From Akebia trifoliata (Eukaryota; Streptophyta; Magnoliopsida; Ranunculales; Lardizabalaceae): 64,000 bases of DNA. The notes beneath the pieces were generated by a model. The model ran no database searches. It was not told the origin of the DNA and saw nothing but the letters and a program-made list of their open reading frames with translations. The stretch lies in contig CM030709.1 of the NCBI GenBank assembly GCA_017979445.1, forward strand, positions 8,412,001-8,476,000, written 5' to 3'. Made by a program: the position numbers and the translations under genes. Shown here in pieces: positions 1 to 20,464 of this stretch. Position 1 is the stretch's first letter. Each line of letters starts with the position of its first letter.

Positions 1-1870
1 TTAGATGCTAAATCGAGGGCGTGACAAGTCAAGTCCATTGTAATGCAATGGTGAAAATGATTAACTCAAACATACATATAGAAAATAAAATTATATTTGT
101 CGATACGTGAGGTTCAAATGATTTGACTTTAACTACGTGGGTTTAGGAATCTCCACTATTCAAAGAGTTGATGTATGAATGGACATCATAAATATAATTT
201 TTAGAAATATTTTTTTTAGCTTATAATGATTTGCAATTGGTCTAATCATTAGAGGTCATAAATTAAGAACTTCGATTGAGAGACAAGGAATGTATTAGGC
301 ACCTTTGTCTCACCTACCAAAGTCGTGATTACTACAACATAGCTAAAGTGAAGTAGAAAACTGATTTTTTGAAGTTAGAGAAAATAAGAGAAGTTAAGAG
401 TCAAATAAACTATAGTTTGACTTACAAAGACTCAAAATGGATCCAACAAGTAAACTTAGAAAGAATGTTGTGTTTGTTGGAATTTTTGTGAGCTTGGATT
501 AAGTGAAAATTTAAATAGATTTCACCTCTTTGAACTTCAAACCCTTAACTCAAATATATGTACTCCTTTAGGATTATGTTTCTGTTGACTGGACATTTAC
601 GAACATATCCATGGGTTGGATAGATTCTTTGGAGGGTTCATGCATTATACATAAAAATGTGTCTACTAGAAGTTGTTTTTGTTAGTTTAGAGTTTAAGAA
701 TAAATCTAGGTAGATTTACATTGTTGACTCACAATCATTTTAGAAAATAAAATGAATGGTGTGTGTAAATATATATGCATGTAATGTTCTTAATAAACTT
801 ATTAAATAGACTTAGAAAAGGGAGATTGTTTCACATTGTGAAGTTTTACTCTTTCCTCTTTAAGTTCTTATATAACAAGAAGCTAAACTAGAAATTTAAA
901 GTATTTGAAATTGAAATAAACTTAAAATAAATTGAATGAAATTAAATGCTCTTAAAGAGCTTATTATAGACTTAAAAGAGGAAAATTATTTCATATAGTG
1001 AAGATTTACTTTCTTCCACTATGTGTCATTGAAAATAAAAACAAACTAGCTATAACTATGTGGCTAAGAATTAAAATGCTCAAAGTAAATGAAATGGAGG
1101 GGTATAAATGAGGAATTAGAGGAATTTATTACATAAAATAAAAATATTAAGTTCTCTCCATCTTAAGCTTATTTTCTTTCTTTTCCCTTTTGGTTTGGAG
1201 TTTAGGGATGATTTGAGAGAACAAATAGACATGGTTTTGAGATGCTAGAGGGCTCAAGAAAAAAAATGACAGAATTTTGGGTTCTAGACTTGTTTTTCCC
1301 TTTGCTTTGGATGGGTTCTATATTTATAGGTTATAGGAAACCCTTAAGGGATATATTTGTCCAATTTTCTTAATTTCAAATATTTCTAAAAAAACCTTTA
1401 TGAATGGCTCCAAATACCTTCCATCAAATGTATGTCTTTACACCTCTTTGAAGTTTTATCAATCAGGATCATCAATGGGTAGAGGAGTCAAAGCTCAAAT
1501 GTTCTAGAGAATCTTAATTGATGGATACAAATGTCTAAGTCCATTGACTTTGGATCAATCTCTATCTTTATAAAACAAGTACCAATGATCTGTAATTGTT
1601 GATTGGGATTTTAGACTTTTTAGTCACTTTCTTTGATAGAGTCTCCAATAAACTTAAGGATATAAGGGTTATTATATACAAATTCTAAAGAATTCCTATA
1701 GTTGGATAAAAATGTTATGACTTTTTTATCTTGGTCAATGTACAAAGAATTGTATAGGTAAGGCCTTGAATTAAGAATTATAAGGATGGGTTTAAGTGTC
1801 AATTTCCTTAATTGAGTTCAACAAATTGATGGCAAAAAAGGGATTAACTCTTTGTGGGGGACCAAATTAA

Positions 1871-2044
1871 TATTAGAATAGTAGTTATGTAGAAGTTTAT
1901 TAAGACGTGTTGAGATCCACTGAATCATATTTGTTTTGTTAACCAAACGTATGTAACCAACCATTGATTATTTAATAAAATGCTCATCGGAGACCAATTG
2001 ATATGGGATTTCAATTTATCAAATCTTCTCATGGTATCAAAGCC
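1871..2044 (+). mobile_element. short copia-type LTR with tRNA-Met primer-binding site
   Basis: A stretch of about 160 bp ends in CA at 2031 and is followed directly by TGGTATCAAAGCC (2032-2044). That closely matches the copia primer-binding site complementary to initiator tRNA-Met (usually TGGTATCAGAGCC). The left end (TATTAGAATAGTAG) recurs at 3004-3050 on the same strand and at 3165-3350 inverted. LTRs this short suggest a TRIM-like or internally deleted copia. No protein-coding domain is visible between 2045 and 3003. Confidence 0.6.
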
Positions 2045-3003
2045 TTTACTCTTCTGAGAATAACTTTGATCTAGCCTATGCTTTTTTCCAGCAACAACAA
2101 TTCTGTCGTTGTCGAACAAAAAAAAAAAAAATTGTTTGTTCATTTGTTTCTCTTGTCAGGTCCTGTCTTATAGGCATGTTATCAAACAAATCATTTTCAT
2201 GTTTACTTTCCAAAACTTGATTCTCCTGTTATCATGTTCTTGAACTAAGAACTTAGACAAAAAAAAAATATAGATCTGGTTTATACTTGTATCCCTTCCA
2301 TCGATCACTCACACAACCCAAATGCACTTCTTCAATATAGATTATATAGTCTTTCTATTCTCTTTGTCCCACAATTCATCTTACTTTTCTCTTTTGAATT
2401 TTTCTCTACTATCTCCACCACCTTTTATTGTGGTACTCTGTTTAGTCTACTTCTACTTCATTCTTGACTTACTTATAACCAATGGTGATAACATGATATA
2501 TGATTATACCTGATTCCTATATTACCATTCCCAAAACCAAGATCAAGAGCCTTTGTAAACAATTTATGTTCTCTCTTCTCTTGGTTTGTCTTGTCTATTC
2601 TCTTGATAGGCCTACCAAAAACAACCCATTCTCTTCCTTGTCAACTACGCTTTATGGTCACCATTGTCAATAGTTTATGTTGTCAATTCCATTGCCATTG
2701 TCAACAATCTTCATTAGTGGAATACCAATTTTCTTAAGCATTGGGCCTATCTTTTCAAAGTCTTTCACTAATAAGATTTGTGGTCTCCTATTTTTTAAAT
2801 TTCTAAATAGTTTTGAGGTTAGAATTGTTAGAGAATCCCTCCCAAACCCTTCTTTTTTTAGATAGTTTCAGCCCACTTGAATTCAATTAATAGATTAGGG
2901 AAAAAAAAACCAAAAAGTATACTTAAAAGCCCACAGTCCACTCAAATCTTCATAAGGCCCATAGTCTGTAGTCTCATGACTACTGAGACCAACCTCAATT
3001 TTC

Positions 3004-3050
3004 TATTAGAATAGTAGATATGTAGTAGTTTATTGAGATGTGTTTGTTGG
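3004..3050 (+). mobile_element. second same-strand copy of the short LTR start
   Basis: The left end of the short LTR (TATTAGAATAGTAG, then a TATGTAGTAGTTTATTGAGA-like stretch) reappears about 970 bp after the primer-binding site. This could be the 3' LTR of the same element. The similarity stops after about 50 bp, so it is truncated or interrupted. Confidence 0.45.
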
Positions 3051-3152
3051 ATGGTCTCAATGATTATCATATGAGAAACAAAGATACGTATATGACCCTG
3101 AGTTTGAATCTAGGGTGTGACCAGCCTGATCGTAAGATATGAGCTAGTCATG

Positions 3153-3350
3153 GCTTTGATATCATGACAAGATTTGATTAATGGATTAACCCAAATACAT
3201 AGTTCTCTGGTAGGATTGCATTAAATAGAAGAACAAGTTACAAGAAGCTGTAAAACTGCTTAACTACCTACTACATGATCTTATCATAAATATGATTCAG
3301 TGGATCTCGACACATGTTAATAACTATTACATAACTGCTACTCTAATAAT
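3153..3350 (-). mobile_element. inverted copy of the short copia LTR plus PBS
   Basis: Read on the minus strand, this starts TTATTAGAGTAGCAGTTATG, contains GTCGAGATCCACTGAATCAT, and ends CTTGTCA followed by TGATATCAAAGCC. These match the LTR at 1871-2031 and its primer-binding site. About 185 bp of LTR are preserved, longer than the partly deleted plus-strand copy. Confidence 0.6.
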
Positions 3351-3449
3351 TAGACCATGTGTCAATATTGAAAAATTTAGATAATTACTAAAAAAATTAG
3401 TTGGAGAGATCATGTAAAGCCTAATCCAAGGGCAAAGAGGGAAAAAATA

Positions 3450-4060
3450 GGATTTTCTTGAGGAATAAGCCACTTAAGAGTAGGTTTAGAACCTGAGTGG
3501 GTTGGAGGATCAACCTAGGCTCAACCCAAGGTGTAGAACCCTTACCTGAGCTCAACTTAACTTAATCATTAGGTTATAAGTCATTAACCCAAGCTGAACC
3601 CGAGATTGAGCTTTTAAAATCGGGTTAAGCTCAGGTTAACCCAAGTTAGGTAATTTTGGGCGGTTGGGTTCATTCAACAAACCTAATTTCATTTTGATCA
3701 ACACATGACTTTTATTTTATATCTTAAAAAATAAATTCAATATAAAAAAATAAAATCACTAGTAAATAAATTTGCACATAACTTCCAAATCTATTAATTT
3801 GTATATTATAATTTTTTTCCTTAATTTTACAAACATACTTAGGAATAGAAAACTAATATATTTTTTTTAAAATAAAAATAAAAATATTTATATGTAAATA
3901 TATAGCATTGGGTTTAGGTTGAGTCAGGTTGCCTAGGGCCTCAACCCGAATTCAATTCGGGTTGAGATTTCCTAACTCAGGCTCAACTCATTTTTAATAT
4001 AACCCAACATAGGCTCGCCCATCAATCAGGTTAACAGGCCCAAGTTGCAGTCTTACTTAA
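3450..4060. repeat. degenerate inverted-repeat DNA element (hAT-like MITE)
   Basis: The segment is rich in variants of CTCAACCC and GGGTTGAG. The left part carries AGGCTCAACCC and the right part GGGTTGAGATTTCC, ending near GGCCCAAGTTGCAGTC. A related left end (AGGGCTGCAACTTTGGAGGG) sits at 22890. Elements with a TAGGGCTGCAA-like end are common plant hAT-type MITEs. The assignment rests on word-level similarity only. Confidence 0.45.
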
Positions 4061-4099
4061 GAGGGGATTTAAGAAGTCATTTTCTTAAGCAAATCTTGA

Positions 4100-4438
4100 G
4101 CACAAATGTGCTAACATTCTCAATACAAATGTCTAACTGAATTGACTTTAGGTGATTGAAGGCTAAAACAAAATTAGTCTGCATCTAGGTAAGTGAATGT
4201 TAAGGCAAAAATAGTTTGCATGTAGGTAAGTGAAAGCCAATGTAAACCAAATGGCCTCTTGGTGAATAACGACAAAAGTGTGGGTAAACTTGGTTGTTGG
4301 TCACTGAGGCGCAAGTCAAAAAAGAAAATCTGACTTTTGATTAGTGGGTTTCAATTGATTGATTGAAATTCTCTCGAGTTCATCTTTCTTATTGAATTTA
4401 GTTAAGCTCTCGGGCTGGGTTCGGGCAAATTGGGGTGT
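4100..4438 (-). mobile_element. decayed gypsy-like LTR end
   Basis: On the minus strand the segment begins TATAGACACCCCAATTTG. This resembles the LTR start TGTAGACACCC seen at 27676 and at the right edge of 44395-45378. No coding remains are visible. The far boundary is uncertain. Confidence 0.4.
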
Positions 4439-4982
4439 CTATAATATTATTATAAAATAAAAATGATCCAAAGACCAATCAACCTTACATTTTTTCAAGA
4501 ATTTTAGAAAATATCAACTATCAACTTGACTCACAAGAAAGTCAAAATTAAGCATTAGATTCTCTTAACTCATAAGGTAAATCGTCTCAAGACTGTTTTA
4601 GAGATCCAAATGGTTACTAAGGCCCATGGGCCCTTACATCACCTTGACAGTCCAAGGCCCTTGGCATTTAACCCCATGAGCTACGGAGTAATTTCACATG
4701 ATTTACACATCTTCCAAGCAATATAAGTCTAATGCTGATATGGGAAGAGTTAAGAGGCTTCCTACCATAGTTTTAAAACCTTGTGTTCCATCGTGTCTCG
4801 CTCGCTCTCCACTGATTTTGAGTTGATTCCCCAAGTCATCTTGTCTTGGACAAAATAAGTCATTTAAGTTGATTTATAATTATATGTATCTTATTCAAAT
4901 AATTATAATTTTTTTTATTTTATTTTTTTTATATATGAAATCCTTAAAAGAGTAGATTTTTAGATGACTCAGGATCCGATAT

Positions 4983-5105
4983 AGTGTCCCGTTCCTATAA
5001 AATAGGATGGGTGTCTACGTGACACGTTTTAGTTGGTGTTTGCGTTTGAATTCCAACAATAATGTGCTACGTAGACACTTAACATTTTAATAGGAACGGG
5101 ACACT
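4983..5105. mobile_element. 123-bp MITE with near-perfect terminal inverted repeats
   Basis: The left end AGTGTCCCGTTCCTATAAAA is mirrored by the right end, TTTTAATAGGAACGGGACACT read on the plus strand. Inside, GTGTCTACGTGACAC and GTGCTACGTAGACAC form a second inverted pair. There is no coding potential. It looks like a small non-autonomous foldback or MITE. Confidence 0.75.
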
Positions 5106-5109
5106 GTCC

Positions 5110-6116
5110 TGAATCATGATTCTTTTTAGATTAGGATGAAAATTCCTTTTCATAAAAAAAAAAAACAATCAAATAATTAAAAATAAAATTTTCATCCATT
5201 TTTCATGCCTAATCAAACATATCCTAAAGAAATCATTTAAGATGATTCTGGACCTCTAATCAAACAGTAGTGCTCATATTATTACTATTATTGATAAAGA
5301 CTAGATGCATTGTAAAGTATTGGTGGCATGGTTTTAAAATTCGGTTTCACATCTTGTCTCATCCATGCCAGATAACTAGTCGTCTCAGATGAGTTTTCTG
5401 ATACATTCGAGACATGCTTTTAAATCTTGTTAAAAAATTTGAAAAATGAATGCGAGCTTTTAAATTTCGTCCAAAAAATTGATTTGTCTGTCCGGAATGT
5501 CCTTGCCTGATATTGAGATGATTCGAGCGTTATGCCTCGATCTTGAATGAGTTTTGAAATCATGATTGGTGGGCCCACAATTAAAAATCAATTGCGTCAT
5601 TAGGAATCGATTACGTAAAAGGGTAAAAATAACATTTGTTAACAAGAAAATGAACTGTTCAGCTTTTCTTTACTTTAGGTTCTAAAATACAGGGAACACT
5701 GTAGTCACATATCAAGGTTAATATGGTCATTTTCTCTGTCAGAAAATCTAAAGTAAACTGGCTCCAATCGGCATTTCCGCATAATAATAAGGGTAATTTG
5801 GGTACACAACAAATATTTAATGACAAAGAAACAGTACAGTTGGAGACTTGGAGAGGAGAGAGGAAAGCTAAAAGCTTATTTTTATTTTCGTTTCTTTCTC
5901 TGAGTCCTCACTGGGGACGAAAGAGAGCTCAAAGAAATAAAGAAAAGCATATTTATTTCTTTTTCAATCTCTTTAAAGCTATCGATCCCCCAAAACCCTA
6001 ACATCCAGAGATTCCCAATTCAATTCGGTTGATTTCAACTTCAATCGACCTTCAGATCCTTGTTCAGAATCTCTGATTTTCTCCCCTCCTTGATTCCTCA
6101 TTTTTCGTGTTTGAAA
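5110..6116 (+). promoter_or_regulatory. upstream region and 5' UTR of the AMMECR1-family gene
   Basis: About 1 kb of AT-rich sequence lies before the ATG at 6117. A purine-rich block at 5850-5960 followed by a C/T-rich stretch (5985-6110) is typical of a plant 5' UTR. No TATA box or transcription start can be fixed by eye. Confidence 0.4.
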
Positions 6117-13829
<7,713 letters not shown>

Positions 13830-14195
13830 CAACCATTGATTATTTCAATCAGCTTTCATTAAAGACAAAAGCTGGTTTAGTGTGGAAGACTTAAATTAAG
13901 AGCATTTGGGGTTGGAAAAGGATTTGGTTGTGTTCCATCCCTAAGCTTAATTACTGTTGGCTCATGCCTCTCTCCATTGTTCTTCAAATTCATTTGATTT
14001 GAAGAGGAAAAAGACTCCGAAACTCTATTTAATGTGTGTTTAACAGTGACTATTATCTATTATATTCAGACCTTGCAGCTTCACTTGCAAAGCTGTATAA
14101 TGTGTGTACAACTCTTGGCTGTGTGAATCGATCGCATCTCACCTAAATAATGTGAAAATTTTAATGAGGTAAATAAAATGAAAAAACAAAAAAAA

Positions 14196-14567
14196 CTTCT
14201 ATTGGCACCCCAACTTTTACTTATTTCATCCACTAAATTACATTTTCTCACTATAGGAAAGAGCATTAGGTATGATATTTTCTTCTCTTTGATGAAGAAA
14301 CATCAAAAGAGTGAAGAGCACGAGATCAATATCAAGAGGTTGTAGTACACGGTTGTTGTTGATGTTAACTTGATCGTTTTGATGGGTTATTATTGTTGAT
14401 AGTAGCAATTCATGATTTTTACATCTTGTCCAAGTATTATTTAGGAAAATTTTGATGTAAAAATGTTAATTCTTATTTTAAACGGCATGATTTAGCTTTC
14501 AGTTGGGAAGTGATAAATAATTAAACAATTGGGTTGTAATAAGTAAAAGTTGGGGTGCCAATAGACT
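14196..14567. mobile_element. MITE family B, copy 1 (long)
   Basis: Terminal inverted repeats of about 26 bp: CTATTGGCACCCCAACTTTT at the left and the reverse complement (AAAAGTTGGGGTGCCAATAG) at the right. The interior has no coding sequence. Related short copies lie at 14669-14765 and 52713-52835. Confidence 0.8.
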
Positions 14568-14668
14568 TTTTAAGAAAAAAGAGGGAAAAAAGGAAAAAGG
14601 AGAAAAGCAAATTCTAACAGTGTTACATGGCTAGTTTAGAAGAAAAAATAGAAAGCATAATTGAATAA

Positions 14669-14765
14669 GAGAATTACTACTGCCACACCAACTTTTAGTT
14701 CTTTAGTCATTTACATAAGAATTGGTGTGCCATTAGTAAAAGTTGGTGTGGCAATATCAGCTCTC
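14669..14765. mobile_element. MITE family B, copy 2 (short)
   Basis: Left CTGCCACACCAACTTTTAG and right AAAAGTTGGTGTGGCAATAT form an inverted repeat with under 40 bp between the arms. The end sequence matches the family whose longer copy lies about 100 bp upstream. Confidence 0.75.
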
Positions 14766-15109
14766 TTGAATAAGTGAAATGGAGTAAATAGTTTGGAATG
14801 TGTGGGTGTTGGTTTGAACTTATGCGTCAAGATCAGCTAAAGAGAAGCTAAACCGAGGAGAGTCGCCATCCATAAGAAGGAATCATTCAGGTGCGATAAA
14901 GTCTAGAGGTAGCCACCGGTGACCGACCAAGCTGGTACCTTTGGGCGGTGGTTCCTTCTCTTTACTTTCTCTCACAAGAGCGACTCTTCAATCGAATCTG
15001 AATCTATCTTATCTATAAGATAAAATTTAATAAAATAAAAATATATTAGATCTATTAATATTTTTAAAATTACTTTTTATGGAATAAGATATTTTCTCCC
15101 CTAGAAGAA

Positions 15110-15310
15110 ATAATATATAGTTGAGTAGCTATGATCTAACTCGGCACATTTTTGAGCTGACTCATCCAAATTTCTGAGTTGATCTATTGATTTACTAAGT
15201 TGACTTGGTGACATCGAGTATTGGATCTGAGTCACCTCAAAATCAAATAAGTTGAGTTGATTTGACTTGGCCAAGTTTTAGTTGACTCAACGAGTTTTAA
15301 AACTATGGTT
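15110..15310. repeat. degenerate MITE with TTGAGTCAACTC-type repeats
   Basis: The segment is built from variants of GAGTTGACT and AGTCAACTCG and ends GTTTTAAAACTATGGTT. A similar end in reverse (ACCATAGTTTTAAAACCTTG) lies at 4765-4785. Elements with a TTTTAAAACYATGG end are frequent in plant genomes. There is no coding content. Confidence 0.45.
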
Positions 15311-15319
15311 GAAGGTTCA

Positions 15320-16860
15320 CAAAAGTTCTCTTAGTTGATTTTTTTGAAAAAATTATTCAAAAGACCTTGGCAAAGGGATTTGTTTTTAAATAATTCCTAA
15401 GTTGTGGACGGTAACTTGATAGAATATTTAGTAAATTTTTTAATTCTTAATGGTCCTTCATTATTGGCGAACTCACTGCTTTTTTATTTATTGGCAAACT
15501 CACCATTTTTTATTTTTTAGGGAGTTGACAATTATTATTGTCGAGTTCACCACTTTTTATTTATTGTCGTACTCACCACTGGTAAAATTCATCCATTTTC
15601 AATTTCTTGAATTTTTTCCGATTAAAATACATGGAAAGATCAATTAAAAATTTGAGATGATGACTTGTTTAGATGATTTCAAATCAAAAGAATCATTCTT
15701 TACTGATTTTCATAAAAAAATTTAAGAAAAAAAAGTAAAAAAAATCTAATTTTTTATATATATCTTCAAAATGTTTGAAAGAACTCTTGAAAATGACTTC
15801 TTCTTCTTTCTTAAATTCTTTTCGATGGAATAGAATCTTCAAAATTTGATTGAGACGTAAAAATCTAATTTTTTTGGGATAAAAATGATGAGTTCAAATA
15901 ATTAAGACATTCAATCATGAGAAATATAAGAGATGAGGTTGATGGACCGTTAAGAAAAGAAAAGTTTACTACATATATTATTAAAAGACCATCCAAAATT
16001 AAAAGATTATTTAGAAAAAAATCCCTCGGCCAGGGTCCTTTAAATAATTCCTCACATTTTTTTTTATATTATTTTAAATTGTTTGATTCTACATTTCAAC
16101 GTGTTTTTTTGTCTCATTGTCCAGCGGCGTCGTGCTATAAACACGAATGAAGAACAAAAAATAGGTTAGCTCTTTTTCATTCCAACCATTGGAACGATGG
16201 AAATTGATTCTTAGGCAATCTGAAAGTGACTTCTACATTCCACTTTTGTCGTATTGTGATTTGTTTTGGCCTTTGACCTCAGTCTTCTCTAACGAGCTTA
16301 TAAAAAATGATCTAAATGCTCTCATCTTCAACCTGTAATAAAAAAAACTACTCTTTGATATTGATAAGGGAATCGGGGCTGTATCAATACTTGGCTGGAT
16401 GTCCCTACAGGATGGAGTCATCCTGGCCATCCATCTATTATCTTTTGGGATCCATCGATGATTTTTTTTTTTTTGAGCCTGGTAACCAAGTTCGTATTCA
16501 ATAATTATTCGGTAGGTTTTCAATTCAATTAATTTGATGAAAGCTCTATGAATGAATCGGGAAAATTTCACGAAATATACAAATGATGTTTTTAGATTTC
16601 TTACTAAAACTCAATATCGTCAACCTCCTTAAAATCTTATCTTGTTCTTGAAATTTGAATTTGTTGGAGAAAATAAAATTTTGTTGGTAGGGAATAAGAA
16701 TGTAGCCTTATTGGTGCTTAATCATTAATTGATAAATTGTCAATTAATTTCTCAATTTGCCATTTTAATCAGTTAGTTGCTTCTTCAAAGAATTTTATGG
16801 TTTTTTGAAAAAAAATTGGAGAATTTTGTGACTATGCTTTTGAGTATGGTGCTCTGCTTT
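15320..16860. other. intergenic stretch without recognisable gene
   Basis: AT-rich sequence. Several 60-110 codon frames exist (for example 15917-16150 and both strands of 16233-16571), but none resembles a known protein or shows exon-like structure. A more GC-balanced patch at 16360-16450 stands out in composition, yet I could not assign it. Confidence 0.5.
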
Positions 16861-17006
16861 ATGTCATGGTTTTGACCCATAGGACATTAGTCGTTCTCTT
16901 CCCTTATAATGTGGTGGAGTGGTATTGGACTGAAACTTACCAGTTACCACGAGATGACACGGTGGTTTTCAACTTTTCATATATTTTGGCATATTGCATC
17001 AAGGTG

Positions 17007-17175
17007 CCCAAAATTTCTAAACTTTTTTTTTTTTTTGACTTTGATGGCCGCACGTGCCATCTCACTCGACACGTGTACATCATTAAATAATCACCTTTTG
17101 GTAGAAGGGCAGATAGAGTTTTGAAGGCATGACTGGAGCAAACCCAGTTAGCCATACCACCCAAAATTTCTAAAC
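17007..17175 (-). mobile_element. SINE with a perfect 16-bp target-site duplication
   Basis: CCCAAAATTTCTAAAC occurs at 17007-17022 and again at 17160-17175. Between them, read on the minus strand, is about 137 bp starting GGTATGGCTAACTGGG (similar to the tRNA A-box TGGCNNAGTGG) and ending in a 14-nt poly(A). The poly(A) end, length, A-box-like start and long duplication together define a SINE. Confidence 0.85.
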
Positions 17176-17966
17176 CTTAATTTAGGAAAATTAAAAAAAA
17201 AGTGCTATATGGGTTCTTTTGAAAGAGCAAATAAGTCTAATATTATTATTAGGGGTGGATCAGTTGCACAACTATCCCTTACCTTAAGGTTGCACATTTT
17301 TTTTTTCCTTTTTTTTCTTCTTCTTCTTCAACAATGCCTATAAAAATTATTGTTTGTTCATAAATTTGTGCGAAAGGTACGTGATCAATTTTTTATTAGT
17401 TTCCTCAATAGATCAAAACAAATTTTCAATTTCAATAAAGAAAATAAATTTTAACTAAATCATTAAAAATATTTAAATATCTTAAAACAAAGAGGAAACA
17501 TATAGAATAAAGAAGATGAACAAGTGGATTATCCTAATGAAGTGCAACTTATAGGTTTGGATAGATTATAAAAAAATACAAAAAAAAAAGAAGGTAATTT
17601 TTTAAGATTAAGGTGCAACAAGCCACTATTGGTGTGCAACTAGTCGGTCCCTATTATTAAGGTTTAATAAGTAGTTCTAAGATGTAATGGCATATGACTA
17701 TATGTGTTAATGGTGTAACAAATTAAGAGGTTTAGTCAGACATTTATGTTCTACTCGATCTTCTGAATTTTATTTGCGAGAAATGAATAGAGTCGCTGAT
17801 TACCTAGCAAGAATGCATGCAAACTTTAGAAATTTCTTAAACAATCATTCTTAGTGAACACCACATTCGGTCCGAGCTTTTGAAAATTTTGATTGATGAT
17901 GTGACCTCCAACTATTCTTGTATGTAATTGTTGGCTGATTAATGAATAGGTGGGGTCCCATTAATA

Positions 17967-18232
17967 CTGTGTTTGGATTGAGAGAAATGGAAAGAAGCGA
18001 AGAGAAGAGAGGAGAAAATAAATGTGTTTCTCTTCATTTCTCTTGTTTGGATTGTTAAGTAGGGAGAGAAGAGAAAAGAATTGGAGGGAGGAAGAAAGAA
18101 AAGAATGTGAGTTTTCTTTCTCTCCAAATTATAATTCCTCTCCGGTCAATCCAAACATGGTGGAGAGGAATTTAGTTTCTCTTCTCTTAATGAGTTTCTT
18201 TTCTCGCCACTTCTCTCAATCCAAACATAGCC
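17967..18232. mobile_element. MITE with CTRTGTTTGGATTGAGAGAA ends
   Basis: The left end CTGTGTTTGGATTGAGAGAA matches the right end read on the minus strand, CTATGTTTGGATTGAGAGAA. The interior is purine/pyrimidine rich and repeats parts of the ends (TTGTTTGGATTG near 18046). It is non-coding. Confidence 0.8.
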
Positions 18233-18415
18233 TAAAACTCAGCTTATCAATTGGAAAAATATATGGTCAGTAGCATCAATCATTTGATGCGTCTCCTACA
18301 AAGGATATAGTCTAATATGTTAAATCTAAACAGTTATTTTTGGAGAAATGAGCCTAATTTAATTGTCACAATCATTTTGCTATGATTTCCCTCCACTCGT
18401 ATATTACCCAGATGT

Positions 18416-18753
18416 CACTACAACATTTTTGATCTACAGCAGCGATTTATAGCAGTGGATGACTATATCAACTTTAGTATGATACATTTGTTTCAGCAGA
18501 CAACTTTATCCAACGCTATAGGGACTGTGCATAAGATCTTCATGCCTCACACGCAAAAAAAAATTCACGTTAAATAGTTTCCCGCTGATTCATGTACACA
18601 TAGAAGCGGAAACACATATCCGTCACTAATTTTTTTTTTTTTTTTAAATATAAAAAACTCTATTTAGTGACCTCTCTCTCTATCAATTTTTTAATAATCA
18701 ATTTAGAGACCTCTCTCTCTCTGTTCTCTCACTCTTTGCTTTCTGTTCTCTCT
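18416..18753 (+). mobile_element. CACTA-type left end (CACTACAACA)
   Basis: CACTACAACATTTTTGATC is followed by subterminal AGCAGCGATTTATAGCAGTG and similar repeats, as expected of a CACTA transposon end. It is cut off by another CACTA-type end at 18754. No right end was found. Confidence 0.5.
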
Positions 18754-19440
18754 CACTACGTGAAAAATTCCAAGTTTGATGGCATGGTTTGTGTGCTATA
18801 AACCGTCAAAATTTTGTAAATTCGATTTGATGAGATAGATGCTTCGATCCTGTTACAACGCTTCAAAGAAATTTGATTCGAAGGTTGAAGAAGAGAAGAA
18901 TTTGCTCTCTCTCTCTCTCTCTGGTTTTTCACTTGAAGCTCTCACAAAGGGTATCATCGCCTCCAAAGGGTATATTTCTTAGCGATTTCAAGTAGAAACC
19001 CTTTGATTTCAAGATTTTTGATTAGAAACTCTGCAATTTCAAAGGGTATCTTTCTATCAAAGGGATTTTTGCAATTTCAAAGGATATTAAGCTCCTCCAT
19101 AGAAGTAAACCCTAGGGTTTCTCTCTTTTCTCCATCGAATTGTTTATAAAGATTCACTTTCTACCATTTTTAATTTCCTGTTTGGGTAAAATTGGGTCTT
19201 TTTAGTTTTGGGAGAATCTATGGTTGGTAATTGGGGATAAAGGGATTTTCTTGTATTTTTATTAAAATAGTTTATAGAGAATTTTTTTTTTCTCATTTTT
19301 TTCAAGTTCATAGAAGATGCTGATATACTCCTATTTTTCATTAATTTTGGATTCAAAATTATTGCTTTTCATATTAGTTCCAACTTATTCGAAGAAAAAA
19401 CCCTAACATTCCTGTAAGTATCCATAAGAAACTCATTTTT
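18754..19440 (+). mobile_element. CACTA-type left end (CACTACGTGAAAA)
   Basis: CACTACGTGAAAAATTCCAAG is followed by TTTGATGGCATGG and AAACCGTCAAAATTTTG. The first 13 bases equal the right terminus of the element ending at 59618 (read on the minus strand). I could not find a right end before 36286. This end sits about 1.7 kb upstream of the L1 ribosomal protein fragment, so it may delimit another gene-carrying element. Confidence 0.65.
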
Positions 19441-20464
19441 TAGAGGTGGAGATATTAATAAGGCGAGGAAGCCCGAATCTGCCTTGCTCGATTCACAACT
19501 ACCTTCTCAAAACCCCTTCGATCTTCTGGAGAATGAGGTTAGTTTCAGGTTGCCCCCTTGCATCGATTTTATTGATATATTAGGGTTTATGTTTTTATTT
19601 GATTTTAGAAACCAAAGTTTTCGACCTACAAATCAAGTTAATTCATTTACCACGAAAATTTATTTAACATTGACATTGTAGAGTTGCAATAATTTGATGC
19701 CTTTTATGGTTTCTTTATGCAATTAAAAGCTTTTGATGCTTGTTTCTGTTATTCAGCTTAGAAAACCTAAAAAGATTGAAACAGAAAATCTAACTAAATA
19801 TAGGGAACAACCTCAAGTGTGATTATTTGGATACCTGTTATGGCGATGAAAAATGTTTTTTTTTTTTTTTTTTTTTTTTCTGATTTTTGATATATTATAA
19901 ATTGATTTCTATTTTAGATGATGTTTTATATTGGGTTGGATGACTAAAAGTAAAGTGAAATATTCTTTTTTGATTCCTGTAATTTCTGTCATTAATCTGC
20001 TTTAAAGTCCAAAAAATTTATGTTAAAAGATGAAGTTTTTAAAGTCACCCTCAAATTTTTTTTTTTTTTGGAGTTATCTTTGTCAATGTAAGTAACAAAA
20101 TAGTCCTATTCTGATTTCAAGGATAGCTAGATTTCTGCCCTATGACATCAACTCACAAAATAATCCAATTGTAACTTGTTGGTGGGTGAAGAAAAGATCA
20201 TTCAAGTGTTGATTGGGATCCTTTTTTCTTGTGCTATGCTTTAATTATTAATTTGTTATTTACTTTTCTATGTCATTAAAGAAATGTTCGTTGTTCATTA
20301 TTTGGTTTGATCTTGTTTTAGTCTTTGATAATAATGAGTGAATCTCATATGCGCAAAATTTACGCTTTTTATTGAGGAATCTTTATACTGGTCCTCAGTC
20401 ACTATTTTCCTACTATTTGACTTTCTTTGTGAAAGTTCAATCTTTGTTAATTCCCAAGCCATTT

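Noticed and set aside
16233..16571. Overlapping frames on both strands of a less AT-rich patch, possible organelle-derived DNA
   Set aside because: I could not match it to any plastid or mitochondrial gene by eye, so I do not call it. A search against organelle genomes would decide.
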